Positions 8,383 through 16,832 of a stretch of DNA of 16,832 bases are shown one piece after another (position 1 is the stretch's first letter; every line of letters starts with the position of its first letter). The stretch comes from Terana coerulea (Eukaryota > Basidiomycota > Agaricomycetes > Polyporales > Phanerochaetaceae): the NCBI GenBank assembly GCA_024811115.1, contig JAKOGH010000064.1, positions 1 through 16,832 on the forward strand. The letters run 5' to 3'. The notes below the pieces were generated by a model. It saw only the letters and a program-made list of their open reading frames with translations, was not told the DNA's origin and made no database searches. Both the position numbers and the translations under genes were made by a program.

Positions 8383-9907
8383 ATGCCTCCCGCACCCACC
8401 CACAGATCGTTCGCCACAGCAGCCGACCTCCCTCCGGAGATTGTTAACAGGATTCTCGAGGAGTTGATTACAATCTGCGACGTCAGCTACACTTGGACAG
8501 AGGAAAAAGACTGCTCGGTACCTACAGCCTGGTATGTCGCTACTGGGCCTCAAGGTGTCGAGTCGGCATGTTCCACGTCATGAGCTTGCGGCCGCGCGAC
8601 ATTGATTTACTATTCACATTCGTCGACCACTCCATATCAGGCTTCCCGCTCTTATACAACTGTATCGAGCACTGCCACTTCGAATGCAAGGATGCATGGA
8701 CGCCTTGGCTACATCGCCTGCTTTTTAAGGACTACTACCGTCAAAACAACAGCTTCGAGGGCGAACAAATCCTCGAGTTGGAGAGAGCCTATGTACCTGT
8801 TACTACAAGTAGACCATCACTCCCAAGTAACATGGACTATGCACCTCGTAGGCTATCCGACTCTCTACCCCGGACGCTACCAGGAAGCATTTTTCATTTT
8901 CTCTACCTGAACCTTACCGACCTTCGTTTTCGAAACCTCTATGACCTCTTCCGACTCATTTCAGATATCCCCAGCGTTGCGTTTGTGGAATGCAGAAAGC
9001 TCGCTTTCGATAATCCCGATGTTGCTCCAGTGCTGGACACTATACCCCTCATGCGGCGTTTAAGGAGACAGCGGCGCAGTATGCTCCAGTCCATCGAGTT
9101 GAGTGAATGCAGAGGGCCTCATGTCGTGGAACACATCACAACTATCGCCCTTTGGCTGTCACAGACGCCCCACTGGCCCCATTCCCCAAGCATGCTGTGT
9201 GAACGTTATCTCCAACTAGTCTTCTTGTCCAACCCCGACTATACAACGAAAATCTACATTGGTATGGCTTAACATTGCTGTACATGTTGTAAATATGAAA
9301 TGTTGAGCCTATGTGAACAGGGCAACATCATGTGGGAGTAACCTACGGCGATCCAAGAGACCCAGACCATGAGTGGCCCAAGGCTGTCGGTGCCCGGTGG
9401 AAGTTTTATACCCTGGAGCCCAGTGGCAGGCAGAATATCAATCGGCGTAACATTGCCCTTCGACCATCCCTCACGAGTTCTTTTGAGCATTTCAAACGCA
9501 TAGATTGGACCATGGTTGACGAGATCATCGACACATTTGAGGAAATCCAGATGTTGTTTATCTTCCTCTCAGGACAACAGGATGCACCCATTGCCAGATG
9601 GCTTGTCGAAAGTATCCCTAGAGGATATTTTCTCCCGAAGGCGGTCAGCCTGCAGAAGTTGCGAATCCAGATCCAGGTCTCTAAGGAGTTCTCAGACGAA
9701 GAGCGTGGCGATTTTTGGCTAGACGAACTCGATGATGCGGCGCTGTCCCAGGAGTATGAAATGGACGGCCACCGCGTCTTCCTCACAAAGGTTCAGATTT
9801 TCGATTTATGGATGTGCAAAACCGTCGAGGAGAAGGAGCAGCTCTTACAAGATATTCTTTCCGGCGAGTCACAACGGCAGGAGCCTACTACGGGTACCGA
9901 GCCGTAG
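8383..9907 (+). CDS. F-box protein, two exons, one apparent 1-nt frameshift
   Basis: F-box proteins link substrates to the SCF ubiquitin ligase through Skp1. The N-terminus reads DLPPEIVNRILEEL and then SLVCRYWASRCR, the two conserved halves of an F-box (residues about 18-60). The remainder has no repeat that I can name, as in many Agaricomycete F-box proteins. The two halves lie in different frames; one base missing from the A-run at 8504-8508 would join them. A 59-nt intron at 9262-9320 (GTATGG...AACAG) joins the second and third segments exactly in frame, ending at TAG 9905-9907. With one base restored the product is 488 residues. The ATG at 8383 is chosen because it directly precedes the F-box; the open frame extends only to 8356. 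The frameshift may be a sequencing error or a real lesion. Confidence 0.75.
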
Positions 9908-10335
9908 ATGGGACTGCCGTGCATAGACGAGGTAGAGATGGACTCGGAGGCACGGAACACTCGCGGTGCTCCATCGATGGCTGCGGCTATCGCAAGTAGC
10001 AAGGCGGCAGAAACTGTATCCTGTGTGGATGCGCCGAAGTACGAATATTCCCGAGTGGATGGTCCAGGAGGGGCGGGGGAGAGGGTGAAGAAGAAGTGTG
10101 GGCGTCGCCGAAGAAACGGAGGAGGAGCATTGTAGGGGCTGAGGAAACAATCGGCCGACGGTCAACGGTGACTGGAGGTTCAATCGAGGAGCAGAGCTCG
10201 GAAACGAAGGTCGGAACAGGAATAGGCGGTGACGAGCCTGAGAATGTGATCAAGACTCACCAAGAGCAGCGCGTTGAGCGCAAGCCAAAGAGGACCAGAA
10301 CAGCAGGTATGTCGACGATAAGTTATAGAATGTGA
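9908..10335 (+). other. Possible C-terminal extension of the F-box gene, or remnant: NLS-bearing coding-like stretch
   Basis: Directly after the F-box stop (TAG 9905-9907) the same frame stays open for 75 more codons with a protein-like, charged composition (EVEMDSEARNTRGAPS). From the G-runs at 10070-10079 the neighbouring frame becomes the convincing one (GEEEVWASPKKRRRS, then EEQSSETKVGTG and ERKPKRTRT), ending at TGA 10333-10335; a possible donor GTATGT lies at 10307-10312. PKKRRR resembles a nuclear localisation signal. It may be the true C-terminal tail cut off by a nonsense mutation, a separate small gene, or chance. No homologue is recognised. Confidence 0.35.
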
Positions 10336-10914
10336 GAGACGGATGGCTAGAGTGGTGCTGATGCGCGACGGATTTGTAGACGGGGCCACTGAATCGAAGT
10401 GAGAGCCTCTCGGCGCAAGGGCGGCGTATAAGATGTTCAAGCAGTGAGTACTACACTGTTCCTATAGTGCGTGAAACGTTCCGAAAATTTCGATAGTATA
10501 CCCTGTGCAAGCTATCGCATCAATATTCGTATTTTGTATGAGTGACACACCACGTACCTATCATTTGGACATAATTTATGTTGCAATATTCGCGGCTAGA
10601 TCTTGTCCTCGAACAATAATTGTAGGAGAAACAGTGACTTCGGGCTTCCGAAACAAAGCGAGCGTTTGCATCCAGCGATAGAGCCTTATTCGGACGGTGA
10701 GCCCCCGGAGGAGGTTCTACAAAGCGGGATAGAACACTATGATAAGTAGAAAATGTTCTTCAAGCGCAGGTGATGGAAACGGTATATGTATTTATTTAAA
10801 AAAGGTGGTAAAGCCCAGATGAGGTTCAGTGACCAAGAATACAACCAGGAGATGAGTAGATTCGAATCAGTGAAAACCGTACTCAGCGAATTCAGCGAGA
10901 AGCGAGCTGTTCCT
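10336..10914. other. Intergenic stretch between convergent F-box and SWIM/RING genes
   Basis: AT-richer than its surroundings, with stops in all frames and no motif I recognise. Both flanking genes point into it, so it should contain both 3' ends. TATTTATTTAAAA at about 10788-10800 could serve polyadenylation, but this is weak. Confidence 0.4.
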
Positions 10915-12321
10915 TCAGTAGTCATCATAGGCGTGATAACCATAATGCCTTTTGCCCCGTCTTGGCCCATGGTAGTCTGTGATCGCTATCAGCCCATTGT
11001 TATTTGGCATAGGGTTAAGCCAGGCTTACAGGTACTCGTATCGCGCACGGGGCTGGCACCCGCCGCAGAGCCAAGGTTAAGATAACCTTCCGACGTTGTT
11101 GCAGACCGCGATCCACCTGCGGCGCCAGGGACGGTCCACTTTGATCGGCATATCGGACAGGTCACATTCGCGCCCTTTTTCTTTGCCCCTGAATGATTAC
11201 CCTGTGAGCAATTGTCCCTGTCCAACTGAGTGATCGAGAAGTCACCGACATTCTTGTAAACACTCCTTATGCAAGCAATTTCCGCACGTCTCGCAGAACG
11301 ACAATGTTGCTTCGGATGCACCTTGCATATTCTCATAACAGACTGAGCAGTCGTCTTCTTCCGTCGGCACCCGCCTGTTGGGCTTGCTGCTGGTCGACTT
11401 CGACGTCACGGCCTTGCCAGTTGCGAGAGCGTATGCTTCACGAACACGGGCGTGAGCCATGTCGTTCGGAGCCAAGGGCGCGTTATCAAAGACGTCTTGC
11501 AGTTCAGAGGTAAGGAGAGCTCTGTTTGATTCTGCGTTAAATCCCCAGCATTGAAAGTCGACTACACGCCGACTTACTTCTGATACCAAACATGCGAATG
11601 CTGAGAGACCTGCAAGACTAAAGCAGTGTGAGAGAAAATCTCCCGCTGAGCAGTCTAAGTTACCTTTGGAGAAGATAAATATCTAGGATGCATGAGTCGC
11701 AGTGAAGACGGGCACCATGTGAGGACATACTATATGTTTGCAGTGATTTCCTTTCAATGCATCCGGGCCTAAGACACCATTGAGCAGCTAGCCTGTTGGA
11801 AAGGTTATCTGGACCCACAATTGCACGATGGAAGTTTGTCAATGGTGATAGTATAAACCTAAAACAAGTGTCAGGCTGGGCCACAGTAGGGATCAAGCAA
11901 TACATACGTTTCCGGTAGAGCCCAGGACCTGGAATTCCTCCTTAAGCTGTCTGTCTACGCGTTTTCTGTCCACCATGAAGAATCTGAAGGAAGACTGATG
12001 AGTTTGTGAATATATCGAGGATATCAACGCGACGCGACGCGCCTCTGCATGGCGACTCTCTCTGCACGGTCCAGGATATTCTGGGGGCATTTCTTCTTCA
12101 TCATAGCAAGCCGCTTCTCGGGTACTGGTGCATTCGGATCCTTAGCTTTCCGCTGTCTTTTTGGCAGCCGGGGCCTTCGGTGCAGGTGAGTCGAGTAGAA
12201 TAGGATTGGAGGACGAGCCGGGGGTGTTGTAAGCTGCCTGAGCCGGCGTGTACGACGATCCGGCGAGTGTTGGAAGATAGTCTGCAGGGTCATCGTACAC
12301 GTTTGCTTTGCGTTTCCCCAT
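10915..12321 (-). CDS. SWIM plus RING zinc-finger protein, probable E3 ubiquitin ligase, about eight exons
   Basis: The start is ATG 12319-12321 (MGKRKANVYDDPADY). Conserved blocks follow: KDPNAPVPEKR and KKCPQNILDRAERVAMQR, FFMVDRKR, a SWIM finger (CNC...GNHCKH, C-x-C-xn-C-x-H), HVWYQKALLTSEL, then a RING-like finger (CSVCYEN, CETCGNCLHKEC, CPICRSKW) and a C-terminus ending HYGYHAYDDY (TGA 10915-10917). Readable exons are 12043-12321, 11908-11983, about 11815-11858, 11731-11768, 11664-11682 (19 nt), 11578-11617, about 11030-11521 and 10915-10976. Introns are 46-60 nt. SWIM/RING proteins (ZSWIM2-like) ubiquitinate targets. Problems: an extra A in the coding A-run at 12158-12162, an extra G at 11814-11816, an unusual GC donor at 12042-12041, and an unresolved break near 11190-11250 inside the RING. 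The family call is firm; the exact exon model is not. Confidence 0.78.
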
Positions 12322-12532
12322 CCGTTCTATGCGCTGAGGTACCGCGGTCAAATAAGTTCGAGGGTGGTGGTGAAAGAGAACGTTGTGGCCCGAGTGGCTC
12401 AACTCGGCAAAGCCGATACATTGGGCGCTCTGTGTCGGGAGGAGCCGCAGACATCTGATTGCCCCTAACCTTGCACCCGAGAGGACCTGACGGTCCTGAC
12501 CCCTGAGGCATCCTGCTAGTTCCTTCGTAACC
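12322..12532. other. Region upstream of the SWIM/RING gene
   Basis: Lies between the SWIM/RING start (minus) and the doubtful plus-strand mini-gene. The SWIM/RING frame stays open upstream of its ATG for about 70 codons (to 12534), but the sequence there has no conserved look. It probably holds the promoter; no clear TATA box or known site is seen. Confidence 0.3.
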
Positions 12533-12811
12533 ATGATGTCTAACGTTCTCTTTCGAATGCATTCATCAACTATTCAACTCAAATTCAACTATCGTCTCAC
12601 TATACAAAGTCTCACGACAATTCAAGCATTTGGATCAAGTGTCATCCAAGCCGCGTTTGCACGGCTGCGTATCCGCGTTGCATCCAAGTTGCATCAGCAG
12701 GGCAGGTATGTACAAGCCCGCAGTTAGCTAACATGGCAAGCTAGGTACTTCCTTCAAACGATCGCAGGAAGAAGCGGAGAGTGGAGAGGATGGATGCTTA
12801 ATGCCTTATAA
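12533..12811 (+). CDS. Hypothetical small two-exon gene, 79 residues
   Basis: An open frame begins at ATG 12533 and reaches a well-formed but short (39 nt) intron at 12706-12744: GTATGT donor, GCTAAC branch site at 12727-12732 and CTAG acceptor. Splicing gives exons of 173 and 67 nt, exactly 80 codons with TAA at 12809-12811. The product starts MMSNVLFRMHSST and has a basic, mildly hydrophobic N-terminal half. I do not recognise it. The intron is shorter than typical for this group, so this may be chance or part of the divergent promoter region. Confidence 0.25.
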
Positions 12812-13031
12812 CCCGAAGACCCGGACGCGGCGAGGGTTTTGGTCGTGCAGACCATCTTTTCGCGCAGCTGGAGGCCCTGAGTCGGTACATTTGCATCTTG
12901 GACTCGTACGTCTTTCTATCGGCACCATCCGTGAACCCACGGCGGGGAAAATGGCATTTGCCCATGCGCCTTCTTACTATGTGAGGAGGTGGTTTCTGGA
13001 TACTCTGCGCTTAATCCAGGATGGTGGGCAC

Positions 13032-13077
13032 ACTTGCAGGGTGTACGGCTCTTGGCCACGGCTAGTGCCCTGCAAGT
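13032..13077. repeat. Perfect 10-bp inverted repeat, 26-nt spacer
   Basis: ACTTGCAGGG at 13032-13041 and its exact reverse complement CCCTGCAAGT at 13068-13077. With a small bulge the arms extend outward (GGGC... and ...GCCC, about 13026-13082). It could form a hairpin in RNA or DNA. Confidence 0.6.
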
Positions 13078-13101
13078 AGCCCACGCATGCATCCATGGAA
13101 G

Positions 13102-13128
13102 GGGTTAACACACAGGGTGTGTTGACCC
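13102..13128. repeat. 12-bp inverted repeat with 3-nt loop
   Basis: GGGTTAACACAC at 13102-13113, loop AGG, then GTGTGTTGACCC at 13117-13128. All 12 positions pair on the plus-strand RNA if one G-U wobble is allowed. It lies only 25 bp from the preceding inverted repeat. Confidence 0.6.
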
Positions 13129-13141
13129 GCGTTCTATCGCA

Positions 13142-13648
13142 ATGAGCCGTCCCAGTGAGCTGCCCGGGAGGCGACGCGACCCGACATCGTCGCAACGGCC
13201 CGAAGGTCATGCATCGAAAGCTCGGCTATGGATCAAGGCGGACGACAGGCATGCTGGGGAGCTGCCAGAAGCAGTCGCACGCCGATTGCCATCACACAGA
13301 GTACCAAGAACCATGTGGTGTACGAGGAAAGGCTACGTGTTCGGGGAGCAGTGCGAAACCGATTCTATTCACGGCGATTTAAATGTAGCTTCACACATGT
13401 GGCGAGCAGTCTTGCCGAATGGCCTCGAATTTTGGACCTGCATCTCTTCGCGAGATTACCTTACTTTCAGCTGCAAAGCGTACGACGTCACTCTCTGTAA
13501 GTGTTTCCCTCCGTTGGTGTTTTTCTTGGACATTTTAGCTAATCTATTGATGTGGTACGACACAATCCCGTGTATCGCTCATGCGCGCTATATGTTACAT
13601 GCAAAATACAGCGTGACTTTGACTATCTCACAATCTCACCCAACCTAA
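13142..13648 (+). CDS. Doubtful ORF, 168 residues
   Basis: An uninterrupted frame from ATG 13142 to TAA, the longest in this part on the plus strand. It starts MSRPSELPGRRRD; a hydrophobic patch near residues 120-150 (PPLVFFLDILANLLMW) could be a membrane segment. No motif or family is recognised, and two other plus frames are also open over 13155-13500, which suggests a GC-rich chance opening. It ends 15 bp before the stop of the convergent DUF6533 gene. Confidence 0.2.
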   Translation: MSRPSELPGRRRDPTSSQRPEGHASKARLWIKADDRHAGELPEAVARRLPSHRVPRTMWCTRKGYVFGEQCETDSIHGDLNVASHMWRAVLPNGLEFWTCISSRDYLTFSCKAYDVTLCKCFPPLVFFLDILANLLMWYDTIPCIAHARYMLHAKYSVTLTISQSHPT

Positions 13649-13663
13649 CGGTATGCTGCCAGG

Positions 13664-15238
13664 CTAAGCAAGCGCATCGGATGCGCCACCACCAGCTACA
13701 GGCGCATTGACTTCTCCATGGCCACTCTTGACAGCTAAGACTACGTCTTCCCTTATATCACTGCCGGCGAAGAGCATGTCATCCAAGTCTTGACCCATGT
13801 TCCCGACCACACTCGGGCTGACTCTGAACCCAGGTGCGGTGAATTGAGAAAAATGCTGGGTCCCCGACTCGGTAGGGTCCCTGTTGCTGAGCTCGCGGAG
13901 GTTCATAATAAAGCGGCTTATGAGGATTGGCGGCTGTGAGTGAAGTTAGGGGCGGTTTCTCCGAAAGGCGTTATACTTGCGCACCAACGTAACAACGAAC
14001 GCGCTGACAGGTGCGGTCGGCTGACGATCGATATTCGTTAGTAGAACATTCAGCTGGGCAGCCAGGTATATTGAACCTACAATTGACTCCGTAGCTATTT
14101 GCGCTATATTGAGTGCTAGAAGAATGCTGCGTAGGGCTCAGTTTTCCGTTTGAGGGCATGGATTAAGGAGCTCACACAAAGTATAATGTACCTGTACCCG
14201 GGATGTATCAGCAATCGTCAAACCAGGCCGACCGGACCATCCAACACTCACCATCGCGGACAAGGCACGTCGTAACCGACAGCTTCATGTTCAATCTGCG
14301 AGCATCCTGAATCTGGCGGTATGTTTTCGCCCACGTCATAGCAAGCACGAGAGCGTCCGCGGCGATGCACGGAATGCGAGTGACATACACAACTGGAGCT
14401 GCTGATGAGAGACGGCTTCGTGGAGATGGTTCTAACACTTACGTCTAGGACGAATCAACTAAGCCCACAATCCTGCTCATGCGGTTTTAAGTGTCTGAAG
14501 AACGTACATGTTGCTCAACCTCTGGGAGACCGTACTCGTCTCGGCGCATACGGACAATGGCGGGCCAATGTACTCGAAGCTCACGCGGGCGAGGTCATAC
14601 TGAGTAACATGAGTACAAGGCAAAGCCTTAACGCAACTGCAGGAGCAACTCACAGAATTCGTCACAACAGGGGTTAATCCAAGGAGAAACACCACAGCAA
14701 ATAGAGCTCTGTTCCTGTTCCAAAGGGCTGATATGCGTATCGCTGAGAACACTACAAGAAAATTAGCTAAGTGTAGTCTCGTAGAAGAGCAGAAGGGCGT
14801 ACGAGATACTTGAATGAAGCCGACCAGGCCTAAGACCTCGCCCAGCAGTGAAGCCGGCCTACAACTACAATAGTACTTGTGAGCATATAGTATAATTATC
14901 ACGAATGCTCCTGACGAACCTCTGAGAATTTATGTGAAGCCCAAACGGATGTTCGAGAGCCGAAAGTGCACGTACCTCTGGCGTTGAAGGAAGTAGTTGA
15001 GATATCGCCGTCAGCACCATGACCCAGCGCGTCGTTACCAGCAGAGCAGAAACAAGGGAAAACCCGTGCCTCCACGCAGTGACTACCTCTTGGTGTATTG
15101 TGATTATATACTCGTAAACCACTAGGGCTATGAAGATAGTGGGTGGAGTGTCAGTGCGCCGTACTAGTACGCAGTAGCGTTGGAGGTGTGCATACCTGCC
15201 AGGCCAACAGTAATACGGCTCGCGATAGTTCTAAACAT
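13664..15238 (-). CDS. DUF6533-type multi-pass membrane protein A, about ten exons
   Basis: Starts at ATG 15236-15238 (MFRTIASRITVG). Exon 2 (14976-15127) encodes VVYEYIITIHQEVVTAWR, the conserved opening of DUF6533 proteins, then a hydrophobic helix. Later blocks are a GEVLGLVGFIQ helix, FSAIRISALWNRNRALF (14654-14751), a loop FEYIGPPLSVCAE (14508-14599), VLAMTWAKTYRQIQDARR (14252-about 14400), a 16-nt micro-exon at 14176-14191, LLALNIAQIATESI (14081-14126) and a last exon (13664-13933) with LISRFIMNLREL and VVGNMG. Introns at 15128-15195, 14600-14653, 14192-14251, 14127-14175 and 13934-13976 have good signals. Exon 3 (about 14835-14895), the joint before 14400 and the exon before 13977 are unresolved. 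The product would be about 320 residues with several membrane helices. Function unknown; this expanded family is typical of mushroom-forming fungi. Confidence 0.72.
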
Positions 15239-16044
15239 TTCAAGAATTGATGAGTAAGTACATCAGGTTAGTGTTGGCGAACCCACGTGTCCGAGATAAT
15301 CTGCGAAAGTTCTGCATCTGTGGGCTGCGACATACTCAGTGGTGTCAACGGAGTGGTCAAGTAAAGGAGCTGAGTGTACCGTTCAAATTTGTATTGGGGT
15401 TATAACCACTCGAATCTGAGCCATACTTAGCTGGACGCTGGCTTCAGGCGCACGCTGCGCTTATGTCGGGTTTCACGAACTGATTGAGCAAAGCAAGATG
15501 GGATTGCAATCTTCGTAGATACAAATACTAGGGGTTAATCACTGATGTCAGGATCGTCAATCAAGCCTCGTCAAGTTGATACTCCCATCTGCGAGCGGTA
15601 ACGAGCTAAGCGCACAGTTATCATGAATAAGGCGGTGACCTGCTGATGGTGGATCCCTAACTTCTGTACTCGCCAACGAACTTTACTAGCCGCATCTGCA
15701 TAGCATCGTAGATTGGCTAGTCGTCAGGGGCAATATATAAAAGTATTGGATCAAAGATCGTCAAAGCCTCACCGGCCTCGGGTAGGAGGGGAAAAATCAA
15801 GTTGCAGCGCGCGCTGCCAATCTGGGTATAGCCGGACGCCACAAAGATTCGGCAGACACCGATGAACTCAACGTCTGAGAAGCTTGCACGGCGCTGTGGA
15901 AACGGATAGCACCTGAGCATGTACAACTAAGTAGACTGACAGCTGGATGAGGGGCTGCTAGTTTGGCTGTTGTGTATTCTGCACAAGTCAGCATCTGCGT
16001 CGTCGCGTAAACAAATATGTTGCAAATAGCCTGTATTTTATACA
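15239..16044. other. Spacer between the two DUF6533 genes
   Basis: About 800 bases without a supported gene. The best opening is a minus-strand 69-codon frame at 15717-15926 (contains GEALTIFDPILLYIAPDD) with no recognised family. It could be a remnant exon of a third tandem gene, but no DUF6533 motif is visible. The 3' part must hold the promoter of gene A. Confidence 0.35.
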
Positions 16045-16832
16045 TCACGCTTCACTTGGCCCTAAATCAGGCGACCGTGACATGTTGGCGTCCACAAAGC
16101 TGTTTTGGTCGAACCCGTCGTTGGGATTCTCGTCAAGAGTGTCTTCCGAATGGATGAAGTCAAGTGTTTCGCCCATGTTGCCTACTATTGCGGGGGCAAA
16201 TTTCAGACCGGAAAGCCAGGCAGGGTTCACTGATCTTGACGCTTCATGAGAGATGTCAGAAGTACCAGCTTCTCTGAGGTTTATCATGAAGCGACTGGCC
16301 AGTATAAGAGGCTGGAAAACATCATTAACATAAGCGTAATAGGCTGCGAAGAAATCGCCTTTACCATGGTTTCTTTGAAGGGACCGAGGGAGTCCACAGG
16401 CCCGAGTACTGATTAGGACTAGTCAGGTTCCTGTTTGCCTCAGCACAAGTCACCGTACGACTTACAACTTGCGCAAGCTCGACGGAAATATCGGCTACAG
16501 TAATCACTAACAAAATCCTGGTCTCAGTCGGTGAGTAGTGAAATAAACGCCAAAATTCGCTGAAACGTACAGAAAGTACGCTGCCCCTGTTTCATGAGAT
16601 GATTAATCCCATAGCACTCGATCAATCGTATGACTCACCATCTCGCAGGAGGCAAACTGTAAGAGGCACATGCTGCCCTAATCGTCGTCCCTCACGCCAT
16701 TGGCGGAACGTCTTCGCCCACGTCACCCCGAGCACTACTATATCGGACAGGATGAGAGAGATACGAGTGACGAGGAGACCTAGTTTGTTAAGGATGCTGA
16801 GAAAAATACGCAGTGTCCTTCCGGCCAGTACT
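16045..16832 (-). CDS. DUF6533-type multi-pass membrane protein B, 3' part, cut by window end
   Basis: Paralogue of the neighbour at 13664-15238. The first visible exon (16639 to beyond 16832) encodes VTRISLILSDIVVLGVTW, then AKTFRQWREGRR, and ends CLLRDG, as in gene A. Next come a 16-nt micro-exon (16571-16586), an exon at 16466-16517 (LLVITVADISVELAQV), an exon about 16365-16408 (GPFKETM) and a last exon 16045-16311 (PLILASRFMINLREAG, later IVGNMGETLDF). Introns are 16587-16638, 16518-16570, 16409-16465 and 16312-16364, 52-57 nt each. The exon at 16365-16408 does not keep phase at both ends; one base missing from the C-run near 16384 would fix this. The start lies outside the window. Function unknown, probably several transmembrane helices. 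Confidence 0.72.

Larger units (their letters stand above)
12812..13141. other. Non-coding-looking stretch with inverted repeats
   Basis: No convincing gene. An open 92-codon plus frame (12801-13079) has no motif. It holds the two inverted repeats listed separately at 13032-13077 and 13102-13128. Confidence 0.35.

Noticed and set aside
8061..8553. Minus-strand ORFs in front of and over the F-box gene start
   Set aside because: No motif, and they overlap the better supported F-box coding or lie in its promoter.
9406..9786. 126-codon minus-strand ORF
   Set aside because: Mirrors F-box exon 2, whose frame is confirmed by in-phase splicing.
10737..10970. 77-codon minus-strand ORF over the end of the SWIM/RING gene
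   Set aside because: Its frame differs from the conserved final exon (10915-10976), which is joined in frame by a good intron at 10977-11029.
11189..11200. Very short (12-48 nt) introns to repair the RING middle
   Set aside because: GTAATCATTCAG is only 12 nt, and the 48-nt alternative ends in an immediate stop; left unresolved rather than forced.
12977..13210. Minus-strand 77-codon ORF over the inverted repeats
   Set aside because: No motif, and it crosses both hairpins; looks like a chance opening.
1..16832. CRISPR, operons, ribosome binding sites, riboswitches
   Set aside because: Spliceosomal introns and gene families show a fungal nuclear genome; no regularly spaced repeats were seen.

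Overview
The window looks like an Agaricomycete (mushroom-forming basidiomycete) nuclear genome. The host genes are broken by many introns of about 40-60 nt with GT(A/G)NG donors and CTAAC/CTGAC-like branch sites. They encode an F-box protein, a SWIM/RING zinc-finger protein and DUF6533-type membrane proteins, a combination typical of that class. No tRNA, rRNA or CRISPR array was seen. Family calls come from reading motifs, not from a database search.

Layout. (1) Bases 1-7893 are one almost complete Ty3/gypsy LTR retrotransposon on the minus strand, a chromovirus. It has paired LTRs (left one missing 4 nt to the window edge), a Gag with a CCHC knuckle, protease, reverse transcriptase, RNase H, integrase with GPY/F motif, and a chromodomain. 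Between the chromodomain and the 3' LTR lies an extra ORF with two zinc knuckles. All its frames are broken by indels and several catalytic residues are lost. Its primer site does not look like a tRNA primer site; it pairs with the predicted 5' end of its own transcript, the Tf1-type self-priming arrangement. (2) 7894-8382 is the short gap before an F-box gene (8383-9907, +), one 59-nt intron, whose frame continues past its stop into a basic, NLS-bearing tail (to 10335). (3) 10915-12321 (-) is a many-exon SWIM plus RING zinc-finger gene, a likely E3 ubiquitin ligase. (4) 12322-13663 has little convincing coding: a doubtful two-exon mini-gene, a doubtful 168-codon ORF and two strong inverted repeats. 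(5) 13664-15238 (-) and 16045-beyond the end (-) are two tandem DUF6533-type multi-pass membrane protein genes with the same exon plan, including a 16-nt micro-exon.

A theme across the window is single-base indels in homopolymer runs, in the retroelement and in otherwise well-preserved host genes. Some occur as compensating pairs around conserved motifs. This fits either uncorrected sequencing indels or real decay, and affects every frame call here. No functional link among the host genes is evident; the F-box and SWIM/RING proteins would both act in ubiquitin-dependent turnover, but they are not obviously a unit.
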